Translations under genes and position numbers: made by a program
Assembly (NCBI RefSeq): GCF_028462125.1
Contig: NZ_CP115468.1
Span: 710,001 to 774,000 of the forward strand
Direction of reading: 5' to 3'
From: Leptospira sp. GIMC2001
GTDB taxonomy: Bacteria; Spirochaetota; Leptospiria; Leptospirales; Leptospiraceae
DNA length: 64,000 nt
Shown: in pieces, positions 17,019-24,936 of the stretch
Layout: every line of letters starts with the position of its first letter
How positions within the stretch are numbered: position 1 is the stretch's first letter
Notes under the pieces: model-generated
Told to the model about the DNA's origin: nothing
The model's database searches: none
The model's input: only the letters and a program-made list of their open reading frames with translations

Positions 17019-17852
17019 ATGATTATGGAAAAATTGAATATAAATTCGATGATTAAATCTAATCAAGATGTGTTGGTTCCCCGATTTGGATTGGGTGTTT
17101 GGAAGTCCAAGCCGAAGGAATGCTATTCAGCTGTGATTTCCGCACTCAAAGCAGGCTACAGACATATCGATACCGCCGCGATTTATGGAAATGAGTCCGA
17201 AGTTGGTGATGCGATTCGAGATTCAGGAATTCCACGATCGGAAATTTTTTTGGTTACGAAGTTATGGAACGCTGATCAGGGATATGATTCGGCTTTGAAA
17301 GCGATCGATAGATCTTTATCAAATCTAAAGACAGATTATGTTGATATGTATTTGATCCATTTTCCAGTTGCTGACAAAAGAAAAGACTCATGGCGCGCAT
17401 TGCAGAAAATCCAATCTGATAAAAAAACCAAGGCCATCGGTGTGAGCAATTATATGATCTGGCATTTAGAAGAGCTGATCAATGAAACAGAGGTATTGCC
17501 CGCGATGAATCAAGTGGAATATCATCCATTCCTAAACAATAATGAACTTCTTTCTTTTTGTAATTCGAAGGGAATAATCTTAGAAGCATACAGTCCACTT
17601 GCGCATGGACAGAAACTAAACGATCCTAAAGTAAGTGAACTTGCAAAAAAATATAACAAAAGCAACGCTCAGATTTTGATTCGATGGAGTTTACAGAAGG
17701 GAATGGTTGTGATTCCCAAGTCTGCAAATCCCGAACGAATTGTCCAGAATGCAGACGTTTATGATTTTGAGATCAATGCAGCAGACATGGTCTCAATGGA
17801 AAGCTGGGATGAAGGACTGCGAACATGTTGGGATCCAACGACTGTCGAATGA
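17019..17852 (+). CDS. Aldo/keto reductase (2,5-diketogluconate-reductase type)
   Basis: NADPH-dependent (alpha/beta)8-barrel reductase of carbonyl compounds. The catalytic tetrad is complete: Asp51 and Tyr56 in HIDTAAIYGNE, Lys81 in LVTKLWN and His114 in YLIHFPV. The cofactor-binding end is seen in VIPKSANPERIVQN. Length 277 is typical. A second ATG at 17025 is an equally possible start; neither has a good ribosome binding site. Palindromes stand just upstream. The physiological substrate cannot be told from sequence; detoxification of reactive aldehydes is common in this group. Confidence 0.93.
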   Translation: MIMEKLNINSMIKSNQDVLVPRFGLGVWKSKPKECYSAVISALKAGYRHIDTAAIYGNESEVGDAIRDSGIPRSEIFLVTKLWNADQGYDSALKAIDRSLSNLKTDYVDMYLIHFPVADKRKDSWRALQKIQSDKKTKAIGVSNYMIWHLEELINETEVLPAMNQVEYHPFLNNNELLSFCNSKGIILEAYSPLAHGQKLNDPKVSELAKKYNKSNAQILIRWSLQKGMVVIPKSANPERIVQNADVYDFEINAADMVSMESWDEGLRTCWDPTTVE

Positions 17853-17906
17853 AGTTTAACTCTCGATTCTGTGAAAAAATGAATAGGATAGGATTTTAGA
17901 TAATCA

Positions 17907-19283
17907 ATGAATACTAGGCATAGAGTTGCGTTAGATATAGGTAGACATTTTTTGGATCATCTCGATATGGAATTGGCTAAATCTTCCGAAGTTCTGGATG
18001 GTTCAATCTTTGATGGCAAGACTGCAAGAGAGATTCACACTGGGGTTCGAAATGAATTGTTAAGTGTTCTTCCTGAATTGGAAATAACACCCAAGCCAAG
18101 ATTTAATTTATTTTTACTCTGGTGGAAGAAAAACAAATTTGTATATGCCTATGATCAATTCACTCTTGATTCGTACAATTTAATATTCCTTCAGAGAATT
18201 TTATGCTTATTGGATTGGTCAGAATCAAGTCGTAAAGATTTTCACCGTATAACATTAGATATATTCAATAAGTTTGATTACAAGCGACCTGGATTTGCAG
18301 TGTCAGATTTTCTAAATTACGAAAATAATATGCGAGAGCTACTTCGAGAAATTATTTTCGATATTCCTGATATTGATTATAAAGAAGCCTGGGATGTGAT
18401 CTATGAACAGAGTAGTGAATATCAAGCAGTGGTGAATGAATTTTTTGAAAATATTCTACACATAGCCTTAGAAGATTCTGAAAGACTATTGCATAATATT
18501 TTACCTGTATCGATTGCAACAGAGCTCAAAGAAAAGAATCGTGTTGATCCAATTCAAGTGGATTCAGCGACTGTGATCTTTACGGATTTTAAAGGTTTCA
18601 CTCAGCTCAGTGAGAAGATGTCAGCAAAAGAATTGATCCAAGAACTAGACGAATGCTTTTCAATATTTGATAATATTATTGATAAATATGGTTTAGAGAA
18701 AATCAAAACTATTGGAGATTCTTATATGTGCGCCGGTGGAATTCCACAATCGAATCACACTCATGTTTTCGATTGCGCTCTGGCATCACTTGAAATGAGA
18801 GATGCAATGAACGAATTGTATAACAAGAAAATATCAGATGGCAAACCATTCTGGCAAGTTCGGATTGGTTTTCATACGGGAGATCTAACTGCGGGAGTCA
18901 TTGGAAATAAAAAATTTAGTTACGATATATGGGGTGATACCGTTAATACTGCGAGCAGAATGGAAAGTTCAGGAAGTCCAGGACAAGTAAACGTATCAAG
19001 TGCGGTCTACAATCTATTGTATCCTCTGTTCCAATTGGAATCAAGAGGTGCAATTGCTGCAAAAAATAAGGGAGATATGGAGATGTATTATCTTTTGGAT
19101 CTCAAGAATAAATACAAAGGTAAAATGAAAATTTCATCTTTATCTAAATCAAATAATCAAAGTTATATTGAAAATTCTAAATCTGAGATTTCTAAAAACG
19201 AATATAAACTTGGAAATGAAGAGTTCTGGAGTATCTACTCAAGAATTTCTAGGGGAGGTAAAATAGTTGTAAAAGCAAGATAA
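17907..19283 (+). CDS. Class III adenylate/guanylate cyclase
   Basis: 458-residue soluble protein. Residues 1-190 are mostly helical and match no domain I know; a short linker helix (LEDSERLLHNILPVSIATEL) is the segment that commonly precedes this catalytic domain. The cyclase homology domain spans about 215-385: metal-binding Asp227 (FTDFKGFT) and Asp271 (KTIGDSYM), Lys267 as the adenine-selecting residue, and WGDTVNTASRMES with the transition-state Asn and Arg. The Lys plus the Asp in DIWGD favour ATP, so cAMP is the likely product. The 70-residue tail is polar. Followed 47 bp later by the TPR-AAA gene on the same strand, so co-transcription is possible. Confidence 0.92.
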   Translation: MNTRHRVALDIGRHFLDHLDMELAKSSEVLDGSIFDGKTAREIHTGVRNELLSVLPELEITPKPRFNLFLLWWKKNKFVYAYDQFTLDSYNLIFLQRILCLLDWSESSRKDFHRITLDIFNKFDYKRPGFAVSDFLNYENNMRELLREIIFDIPDIDYKEAWDVIYEQSSEYQAVVNEFFENILHIALEDSERLLHNILPVSIATELKEKNRVDPIQVDSATVIFTDFKGFTQLSEKMSAKELIQELDECFSIFDNIIDKYGLEKIKTIGDSYMCAGGIPQSNHTHVFDCALASLEMRDAMNELYNKKISDGKPFWQVRIGFHTGDLTAGVIGNKKFSYDIWGDTVNTASRMESSGSPGQVNVSSAVYNLLYPLFQLESRGAIAAKNKGDMEMYYLLDLKNKYKGKMKISSLSKSNNQSYIENSKSEISKNEYKLGNEEFWSIYSRISRGGKIVVKAR

Positions 19284-19330
19284 ATTTTATTGAATATAAA
19301 TTAGTGAAATTAGTAATTGAATAACCGAGT

Positions 19331-20638
19331 ATGAACGAACAAACTTTATCTAGTTTAAAAGAGGCACTCAAGCATTCTCCGGACAATAATCCGCTACGAC
19401 TTTTACTTGCAGAGACTTACCTTGCAATGAATCGTTTGAATGAAGCCGAAGAAGAATTTACCTACCTTGCTCGCAATGATGTAGACCCCAAGGCTAAGTT
19501 TGGTCTTGCGGATGTGTATTACAGAAAAGGCAATTATTCTGCATGCAATGTAATCTTAGAAGAAATTATAGACCAAGGTTATAATGATTCTCGTGCATTT
19601 CTATTGTATTCAAAAGGTCTAATGCAAGAAAATTCTATTTTAAAAGCTAGGGAATTCTACCAGAAAGCTCTACTTTTAGATCCAAATAATACCAGTGACG
19701 ACCTTGACGAACAACTAAGATTAAAGTCGGAATCATTGGATGAATATGAAGACGATAGTCTTGATCACCGTTTTTTGGAAAAACCGAATGTCAACTTCTC
19801 GGATGTTGGCGGAATGGATTCCATAAAGAAAGAAATCGATTTAAAGATTATCAAACCTCTAACACATCCTGAAATGTACAAAGCGTACGGTAAAAAAGTG
19901 GGTGGCGGAATTTTATTGTATGGCCCACCAGGTTGCGGTAAGACTTATCTAGCCAAAGCTACAGCAGGTCAGGTCAATGCAAAGTTTATAAGTGTTGGAC
20001 TGAATGATATTTTGGATATGTGGATTGGAAATAGTGAGAAGAATCTTCACGATATCTTTGAATTGGCCCGAGATAATTCGCCTTGTGTATTTTTTGTAGA
20101 TGAGATCGATGCTTTGGGTGCAAGTCGTACGGATATGAAGCAATCCAGTGGTAGACATTTGATCAATCAATTCTTACAAGAGTTAGATGGAATTGAATCT
20201 CAGAATGAAGGAATTCTGATAATTGGAGCGACCAATACTCCTTGGAATCTAGATCCAGCATTTAGACGTCCGGGAAGATTTGATCGTATTTTGTTTGTCC
20301 CTCCACCAGATGAAAAATCGAGAGAATCTATTCTTAGATTGAAACTAAAAGACAAACCTATTGAGAACTTGGACTATTTATCTCTCGCTAAAAAAATGAA
20401 TCACTACTCGGGCGCAGATATAGATGCAATCATTGATCGAGCAATCGAATATAAACTTGAAGGTTCGTTTGAAGATGGACAGATTCAACCTATCTCGAAT
20501 AAAGATCTCTTGAATGCTATCAAGATTCACAAACCGAGTACTCAAGAGTGGTTTGCAACTGCTAAGAACTTTGCTCTATTTGCAAATGACTCAGGTTTAT
20601 ACGACGAAATCCTAGATTATCTAAAAATTAAAAAATAA
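19331..20638 (+). CDS. TPR-AAA+ ATPase
   Basis: 435 residues. The N-terminal ~130 residues hold three to four TPR-like repeats (NPLRLLLAETYLAMNRLNEAE; AREFYQKALLLDPNN). After an acidic linker comes one classical AAA module (about 155-370): Walker A GPPGCGKT, Walker B CVFFVDEIDA, second region of homology with ATNTPWNLDPAFRRPGRFDR (both arginines present), then the helical lid. The AAA part is close to FtsH/Cdc48/proteasomal-type ATPases, yet no protease domain or membrane segment is present. So substrates are probably recognised by the TPR part or by the partner encoded one base downstream, a TPR protein with membrane helices. The pair may remodel or extract membrane complexes; that is inference. 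Confidence 0.88.
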   Translation: MNEQTLSSLKEALKHSPDNNPLRLLLAETYLAMNRLNEAEEEFTYLARNDVDPKAKFGLADVYYRKGNYSACNVILEEIIDQGYNDSRAFLLYSKGLMQENSILKAREFYQKALLLDPNNTSDDLDEQLRLKSESLDEYEDDSLDHRFLEKPNVNFSDVGGMDSIKKEIDLKIIKPLTHPEMYKAYGKKVGGGILLYGPPGCGKTYLAKATAGQVNAKFISVGLNDILDMWIGNSEKNLHDIFELARDNSPCVFFVDEIDALGASRTDMKQSSGRHLINQFLQELDGIESQNEGILIIGATNTPWNLDPAFRRPGRFDRILFVPPPDEKSRESILRLKLKDKPIENLDYLSLAKKMNHYSGADIDAIIDRAIEYKLEGSFEDGQIQPISNKDLLNAIKIHKPSTQEWFATAKNFALFANDSGLYDEILDYLKIKK

Positions 20639-20639
20639 A

Positions 20640-21902
20640 ATGAATAACGACTTACAACTATCAAGAATTGGCATTTTGATCCAGCAAGGCAATTATAAAG
20701 ACGCTGAGAAGAATATTAAGAATTTATTGACTAATGAACCGAATAATGTTGAACTTTTGTCTCTTCTTGCAGAAGTTTATTTGCAATTGAGTAAATATGA
20801 CCAAGGTATTGAAATTATTCAACATGCGATAGGATTAGAGCCTACCAATCCTGATCTTTTTTATCTTAAGGCTAGACTTGAAATTAGCAAAGAAAAATAT
20901 AAAGAGGCAGAACAGAGTATTCAAGATGCTATTTCTCTTAATCCTAATGATGAATACTATTACGCTTTAGATTCACAGATAAAAATATTAAGAAAAAAAT
21001 TCGAACTTGCTTTAGAACTTGCGAATAAAGCACTTGCTATCAATCCAGAGAATATTCTTGCTCTAAATTCTAGAAGCACCGCATTGCTTAAGTTAAATAG
21101 AAAAAAAGAATCATTTGACACGATTGATGGAGCACTGAGAGAAGATCCAAATAATGCTTATACTCATGCTAATTACGGTTGGTCCTTACTAGAAAAAAAC
21201 GAGCATGCCCGAGCATTAGAACATTTTAAAGAAGCATTATTGCATGACCCGAATTCAGGTTATGCACAATTAGGAATGGTTCAAGCTCTAAAAGCCCGAT
21301 ATTTTTTATATAGAATTTTTCTGAAATATTCATTTTGGATGGAGCGATTGTCCAGTGGAGGACAATGGGCTTTTATAATTGGATTCTACGTCCTAACTAG
21401 AATTTTAAAATCTGTTGCTAAATCTTATGAGAATCTTTATCCTTATTTGATTCCGATCGTAGTTATTATGGGAGTATTAGCTTTCTCCACTTGGATCATC
21501 ACACCGATCAGTAATTTATTTCTTAGATTGAATCGATATGGTCAATTTCTTCTAGATTCAAAGGAGAAATTGAGCTCCAATTTAGTTGGAATAAGTTTGT
21601 TGATTGGAATAGCTAGCTTATTGATTGGTTGGTATGTTGAAGATATGCGATTTATACCGATTGGAATTTTTGGAATTGTCATGATGGCACCGTTAGGTGT
21701 TATGTTCTCAGCATCCAAATCTCAAACCCTGCTCGTTGGCTATACAATTCTTTTGGCAATCCTTGGAGCTTTATCTCTGTATTTTACCTTTACGGAGGGG
21801 GAGATTTTCAATGGAGCGTCCATGCTATTTGTATTTGGATTTGTAGGATTCAATTGGTTGAGTAATTTTATTTTGATTAAGGAATCCAATCCAGGTTCTT
21901 GA
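20640..21902 (+). CDS. TPR protein with C-terminal membrane domain
   Basis: 420 residues. Residues 1-225 form about six TPR units (GNYKDAEKNIKNLLTNEPNN, AIGLEPTNPDLFYLKARLEI, ALAINPENILALNSRSTALL, HFKEALLHDPNSGYAQLG). The remainder has about six hydrophobic helices (roughly 243-260, 275-297, 318-335, 340-358, 364-382, 390-410). The ATG follows the stop of the TPR-AAA gene after a single base, so the two are translationally coupled and likely work together: this one as membrane anchor or adaptor, the other as ATPase. I do not recognise a named family for the membrane half. Confidence 0.8.
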   Translation: MNNDLQLSRIGILIQQGNYKDAEKNIKNLLTNEPNNVELLSLLAEVYLQLSKYDQGIEIIQHAIGLEPTNPDLFYLKARLEISKEKYKEAEQSIQDAISLNPNDEYYYALDSQIKILRKKFELALELANKALAINPENILALNSRSTALLKLNRKKESFDTIDGALREDPNNAYTHANYGWSLLEKNEHARALEHFKEALLHDPNSGYAQLGMVQALKARYFLYRIFLKYSFWMERLSSGGQWAFIIGFYVLTRILKSVAKSYENLYPYLIPIVVIMGVLAFSTWIITPISNLFLRLNRYGQFLLDSKEKLSSNLVGISLLIGIASLLIGWYVEDMRFIPIGIFGIVMMAPLGVMFSASKSQTLLVGYTILLAILGALSLYFTFTEGEIFNGASMLFVFGFVGFNWLSNFILIKESNPGS

Positions 21903-21981
21903 AATAGAAAGACCCTGGATTTATAATCAGAATCTATAGATTTACAGATCAAGGTAAAGCTACAATACTGTTTTGGATCGC

Positions 21982-23694
21982 TTACCAACTTCCGCTGGAA
22001 CCACCGCCTCCAAAACTTCCACCTCCACCACTATAAGAACTTCCACTACTGCTGCTAGATGATGAGCTTGAATAAGAGCTCGAAGAGCTGGAGCTTGAAC
22101 TAGAATATGAGCTACCTCCTGAAGAGTAGCCACCTGTGTCGGATTCAGATACAACCTTACAAAATTTTATGAAATAAATTATTCCAAGATTGATCGGAAA
22201 GATCAACAAATTCGGCCATTCACCGCCTTGAATCAATGTATTGATATATGGAACAATTGTCCAGAGGAGTGCTATTAAGGAAAATTTTAGAAGTCGTACA
22301 ATATTACTCGTTGAGGGAATAAACCTATGTACAAGTATTAACGATGCATATCCATGAAATAAAGAATAGTATACAATCGCATCCGATATCACAAATGTTG
22401 TTAACTCAATTGTTTCTGGTACAATCTCGAATATATGATAGAAATAAGTAAAAAAGGCTATTACCCAAATTCCATAAGCAATTGCAAAATAGATTAAGAA
22501 TTTTGCGCTTTTTACCCAGAATCCAATAAAGAAAGCAAGTCCGAATAAGCTAAAAAGATACAATGCTGTAGGAAACGACAAGTCACAAATAATCGAGATG
22601 ATAAATAAACAAAACAATAGAAATGAAAAGAAATATCCTTTGGTTGCAGAAAAGCTTCTATCTTCGAAACCTAATTTTTTGAAAACTAGATCATAAGAAT
22701 TTTGTATATGTCCATCAATATTTAGTTTTATCGCTATTGTTATAAAAAGTAAAACTAAGGTTATGAATGACGATATACCTACTGTTACGTCTTCATCAAT
22801 GATATAGATAGCAATCGCAAGAATCAAATGAGCTATAAGGATAATTGGATAGGCTAATTGCGCCTTAGAATCGGATTTCTTTTTATGGTTTTTCTCTTCA
22901 GAAAGAAATACCAAGCTATAGAAGATTGCACATATATAAACGATAAATGGCAAAAGAATAAAACCTTTTGGTGTAAAAAACAATGAGAGGCAAGTTGCAA
23001 GAAATCCGAAAATGATTCTAGAAATTGTATTCGCAAGCCAATTGAATTTGGATTCCAAAACTTTTGACAAGACACCAATAAGAAGAAAAATTCCAAGCAG
23101 TACTAGTGTTTGGATAAAGGATTCTTCATCCACCCGATTCCATTCCCGAAAATGGTCTCCTTTTCTCTGATTGAGTATATCTTCTTCAATTTTTTCAGGA
23201 TTTAGATTGGGATTGCCCTCTGCATCTCCATCCAAAATTTGACGAATGGCTATCATACCTTGCATAATTCCTATATTGTAGTCACCTAACTTAAAATTGG
23301 GTATGAAAATATTCTGAATAATTCTATTGCAATAAAGATCTGTTAAAGTTCCTTCGAGTCCATAGCCAACTTCGATCCTCATTTTACGATCATCTGTTAC
23401 AATGATTACAAGAATTCCATTGTCCTTTTTGGCTTGACCGATCCCATTCGATTCAGCCACTCGAATCGAGTATTCCTCTAAAATTTCTCCATCTAAAGTA
23501 GGAGTCGTGTAAAGTATCAAGTGTGCAGAAGTACGATTTTCCAAATCTTCCGAGAGAGATTCGATCGCAAGCTTAGTCTCCGCATTTAAGATCCCTGCTT
23601 CATCAAGAACCCTGGTTGTAAAATTCGGAGTATCCTTCGCAGATAGAAAATTAGAACAAATTAAGATTGTAAATAGGATTATTGATTTCTTCAT
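21982..23694 (-). CDS. TPM-domain membrane protein (YgcG-like)
   Basis: 570 residues from ATG 23694, which directly precedes a signal peptide (MKKSIILFTILICSNFLSA); a start at 23721 would only add nine residues. A TPM domain covers about 25-160 (VLDEAGILNAET, NGILVIIVTDDRKMRIEVGYGLEG). About ten or more membrane helices follow from ~190 to ~510. The last ~50 residues are almost only Ser and Gly with Tyr (blocks of up to ten Ser, then GGGGSFGGGGSSGSW), the usual tail of YgcG-like proteins. TPM proteins have been linked to membrane-protein or photosystem repair and to phosphatase activity; the role here is unknown. Convergent with the TPR pair. Confidence 0.85.
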   Translation of the reverse strand: MKKSIILFTILICSNFLSAKDTPNFTTRVLDEAGILNAETKLAIESLSEDLENRTSAHLILYTTPTLDGEILEEYSIRVAESNGIGQAKKDNGILVIIVTDDRKMRIEVGYGLEGTLTDLYCNRIIQNIFIPNFKLGDYNIGIMQGMIAIRQILDGDAEGNPNLNPEKIEEDILNQRKGDHFREWNRVDEESFIQTLVLLGIFLLIGVLSKVLESKFNWLANTISRIIFGFLATCLSLFFTPKGFILLPFIVYICAIFYSLVFLSEEKNHKKKSDSKAQLAYPIILIAHLILAIAIYIIDEDVTVGISSFITLVLLFITIAIKLNIDGHIQNSYDLVFKKLGFEDRSFSATKGYFFSFLLFCLFIISIICDLSFPTALYLFSLFGLAFFIGFWVKSAKFLIYFAIAYGIWVIAFFTYFYHIFEIVPETIELTTFVISDAIVYYSLFHGYASLILVHRFIPSTSNIVRLLKFSLIALLWTIVPYINTLIQGGEWPNLLIFPINLGIIYFIKFCKVVSESDTGGYSSGGSSYSSSSSSSSSSYSSSSSSSSSGSSYSGGGGSFGGGGSSGSW

Positions 23695-23755
23695 AATTGC
23701 TTTTAAAAGATGAAGATACATATCCTAATTTGTATGGAAACAATTTATTTAGAAA

Positions 23756-24076
23756 TTATAATTTCCATTTAGATGGTCTGGTTGCATTATTGAATCTTTG
23801 TTTCGGAATATGTAGAGGATTGTGTTGCTTTCTATTATTGTTAAAATTTGGATTTTGCGTATTTCTATGATATCTGTAATTATTGTACGGAAATCTAAAG
23901 AACCGTTGATCTCTCTGGTAAGCACTTCCATTTCTTGAATTCGAATCACATTCTGGATCGGAACTGCCAGAACATGGGTTAGAGCGATTGCTTAGAGAAG
24001 CACAATCTAAATTAATAAAAACTGCGATTATCAGAAATACGAGCCATCGGAAATTGCGGAAACGATTTACCTTCAT
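23756..24076 (-). CDS. Small exported Asn/Arg-rich protein
   Basis: 106 residues. The N-terminal segment (FRWLVFLIIAVFINLDCAS) is a signal peptide; Cys at residue 25 could be lipidated although the lipobox is poor. The rest is low-complexity: four Cys in the first third, then a basic, Asn-, Arg- and aromatic-rich part (RFFRFPYNNYRYHRNTQNPN). A strong AGAGAGG precedes the ATG by about 8 bases, which supports translation. No family recognised; such basic exported proteins may bind cell wall or nucleic acid, but that is a guess. Confidence 0.6.
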   Translation of the reverse strand: MKVNRFRNFRWLVFLIIAVFINLDCASLSNRSNPCSGSSDPECDSNSRNGSAYQRDQRFFRFPYNNYRYHRNTQNPNFNNNRKQHNPLHIPKQRFNNATRPSKWKL

Positions 24077-24141
24077 GGAACCCTCTCTTTAATATTAGAC
24101 CTTTTTAGAACCGTGTGTAAATAACTTCAAACATTACAATA

Positions 24142-24825
24142 TTACAAACTTGGGTTTTTCATACCTAAAGCATTGAAAATTAATCGTGATGCACCTTCTT
24201 CTAGATTCACCTTGTATCCCAAATCTTCACAAATTTTGTCAATGGATCCGGTCTTTTTTAGACTCATATGTCCATGAACCAGCATATGAACGAAAAAAGA
24301 GGCAAGAATGACGTCTTCTTCTTCAATGAGTCCGGCCGCTTTCATTGCTGCGATTTGGTTGAGAAGTATCTCGAAGGATTTTCTTGCAACGACGAGAAGT
24401 TCAGGGTAGAGATTTTTGTCAGGTAGATTTGTGCTAAAAATAATTTGGTAGAGTTCAGGGTATTTATCAACGAAGTCAGCGTAGTTCATCCGCATAATTT
24501 TGAAGCGTTCCATTAGATTTTCTTTGCTTGAGGCTATTGGAAGATTCCGTTCCAAATGTTCAGCAAACATTGTAAATCCGAGCTTCCCTAGTTCTGCAAG
24601 CACGTCTTCCTTGCTGGAAAAATGTCGATATGGGGCTGCGTGTGACAATTTTAGCCTGCGTGCCACTTCTCTCATATTCAAGGCCTGAGCGCCATTTTCG
24701 GAAATAATTTTTAGACTTTCCTCCAATATACGATCACGAACCGAGCTCAGAGATTCTTTGTGTATGGAAATTGCTTTCTTAACAGCTATGGTTTTCTTTT
24801 TCGAAGCTGGTTTAGAAGTTGGCAT
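24142..24825 (-). CDS. TetR-family transcriptional regulator
   Basis: Repressor, most likely of the divergent RND efflux gene. The start at 24825 gives 227 residues: a basic tail (SKPASKKKTIAVKKA), then the helix-turn-helix (ILEESLKIISENGAQALNMR, RRLKLSHAAPYRHFSSKEDV), then a TetR C-terminal ligand domain like that of TetR_C_13/WHG (YPELYQIIFS). The frame is open to an ATG at 24885, but that codon lies inside the inverted-repeat operator, so the shorter start is preferred; GGA stands about 11 bases before it. The ligand is unknown. Confidence 0.9.
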   Translation of the reverse strand: MPTSKPASKKKTIAVKKAISIHKESLSSVRDRILEESLKIISENGAQALNMREVARRLKLSHAAPYRHFSSKEDVLAELGKLGFTMFAEHLERNLPIASSKENLMERFKIMRMNYADFVDKYPELYQIIFSTNLPDKNLYPELLVVARKSFEILLNQIAAMKAAGLIEEEDVILASFFVHMLVHGHMSLKKTGSIDKICEDLGYKVNLEEGASRLIFNALGMKNPSL

Positions 24826-24876
24826 AGCCAATTTTTCCAGGTCACGAAATTTTTGGAAACAAATTCCTGAAAAAAA

Positions 24877-24914
24877 TGTAGTCATTGACTAATAAAAAGT
24901 AGACAATGACTACA
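24877..24914. promoter_or_regulatory. Inverted-repeat operator between TetR and RND genes
   Basis: Arms TGTAGTCATTGACTA and TAGACAATGACTACA match at 14 of 15 positions when one is reverse-complemented, with an 8-base AT spacer. The site lies 22 bases before the RND start codon and 51 bases before the preferred TetR start, the classic position for a TetR repressor controlling both divergent promoters. Confidence 0.7.
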
Positions 24915-24936
24915 AATATGAAATCGCTGTTTATTT

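Noticed and set aside
21978..22125. Repetitive DNA that might be a CRISPR or tandem array
   Set aside because: It is the Ser/Gly codon run of the YgcG-like tail; no conserved repeat-spacer pattern.
21960..22154. Short Ala/Val/Glu-rich frame on the minus strand
   Set aside because: Frame-shifted reading of the Ser/Gly-repeat tail of the TPM protein; repeats give artificial open frames.
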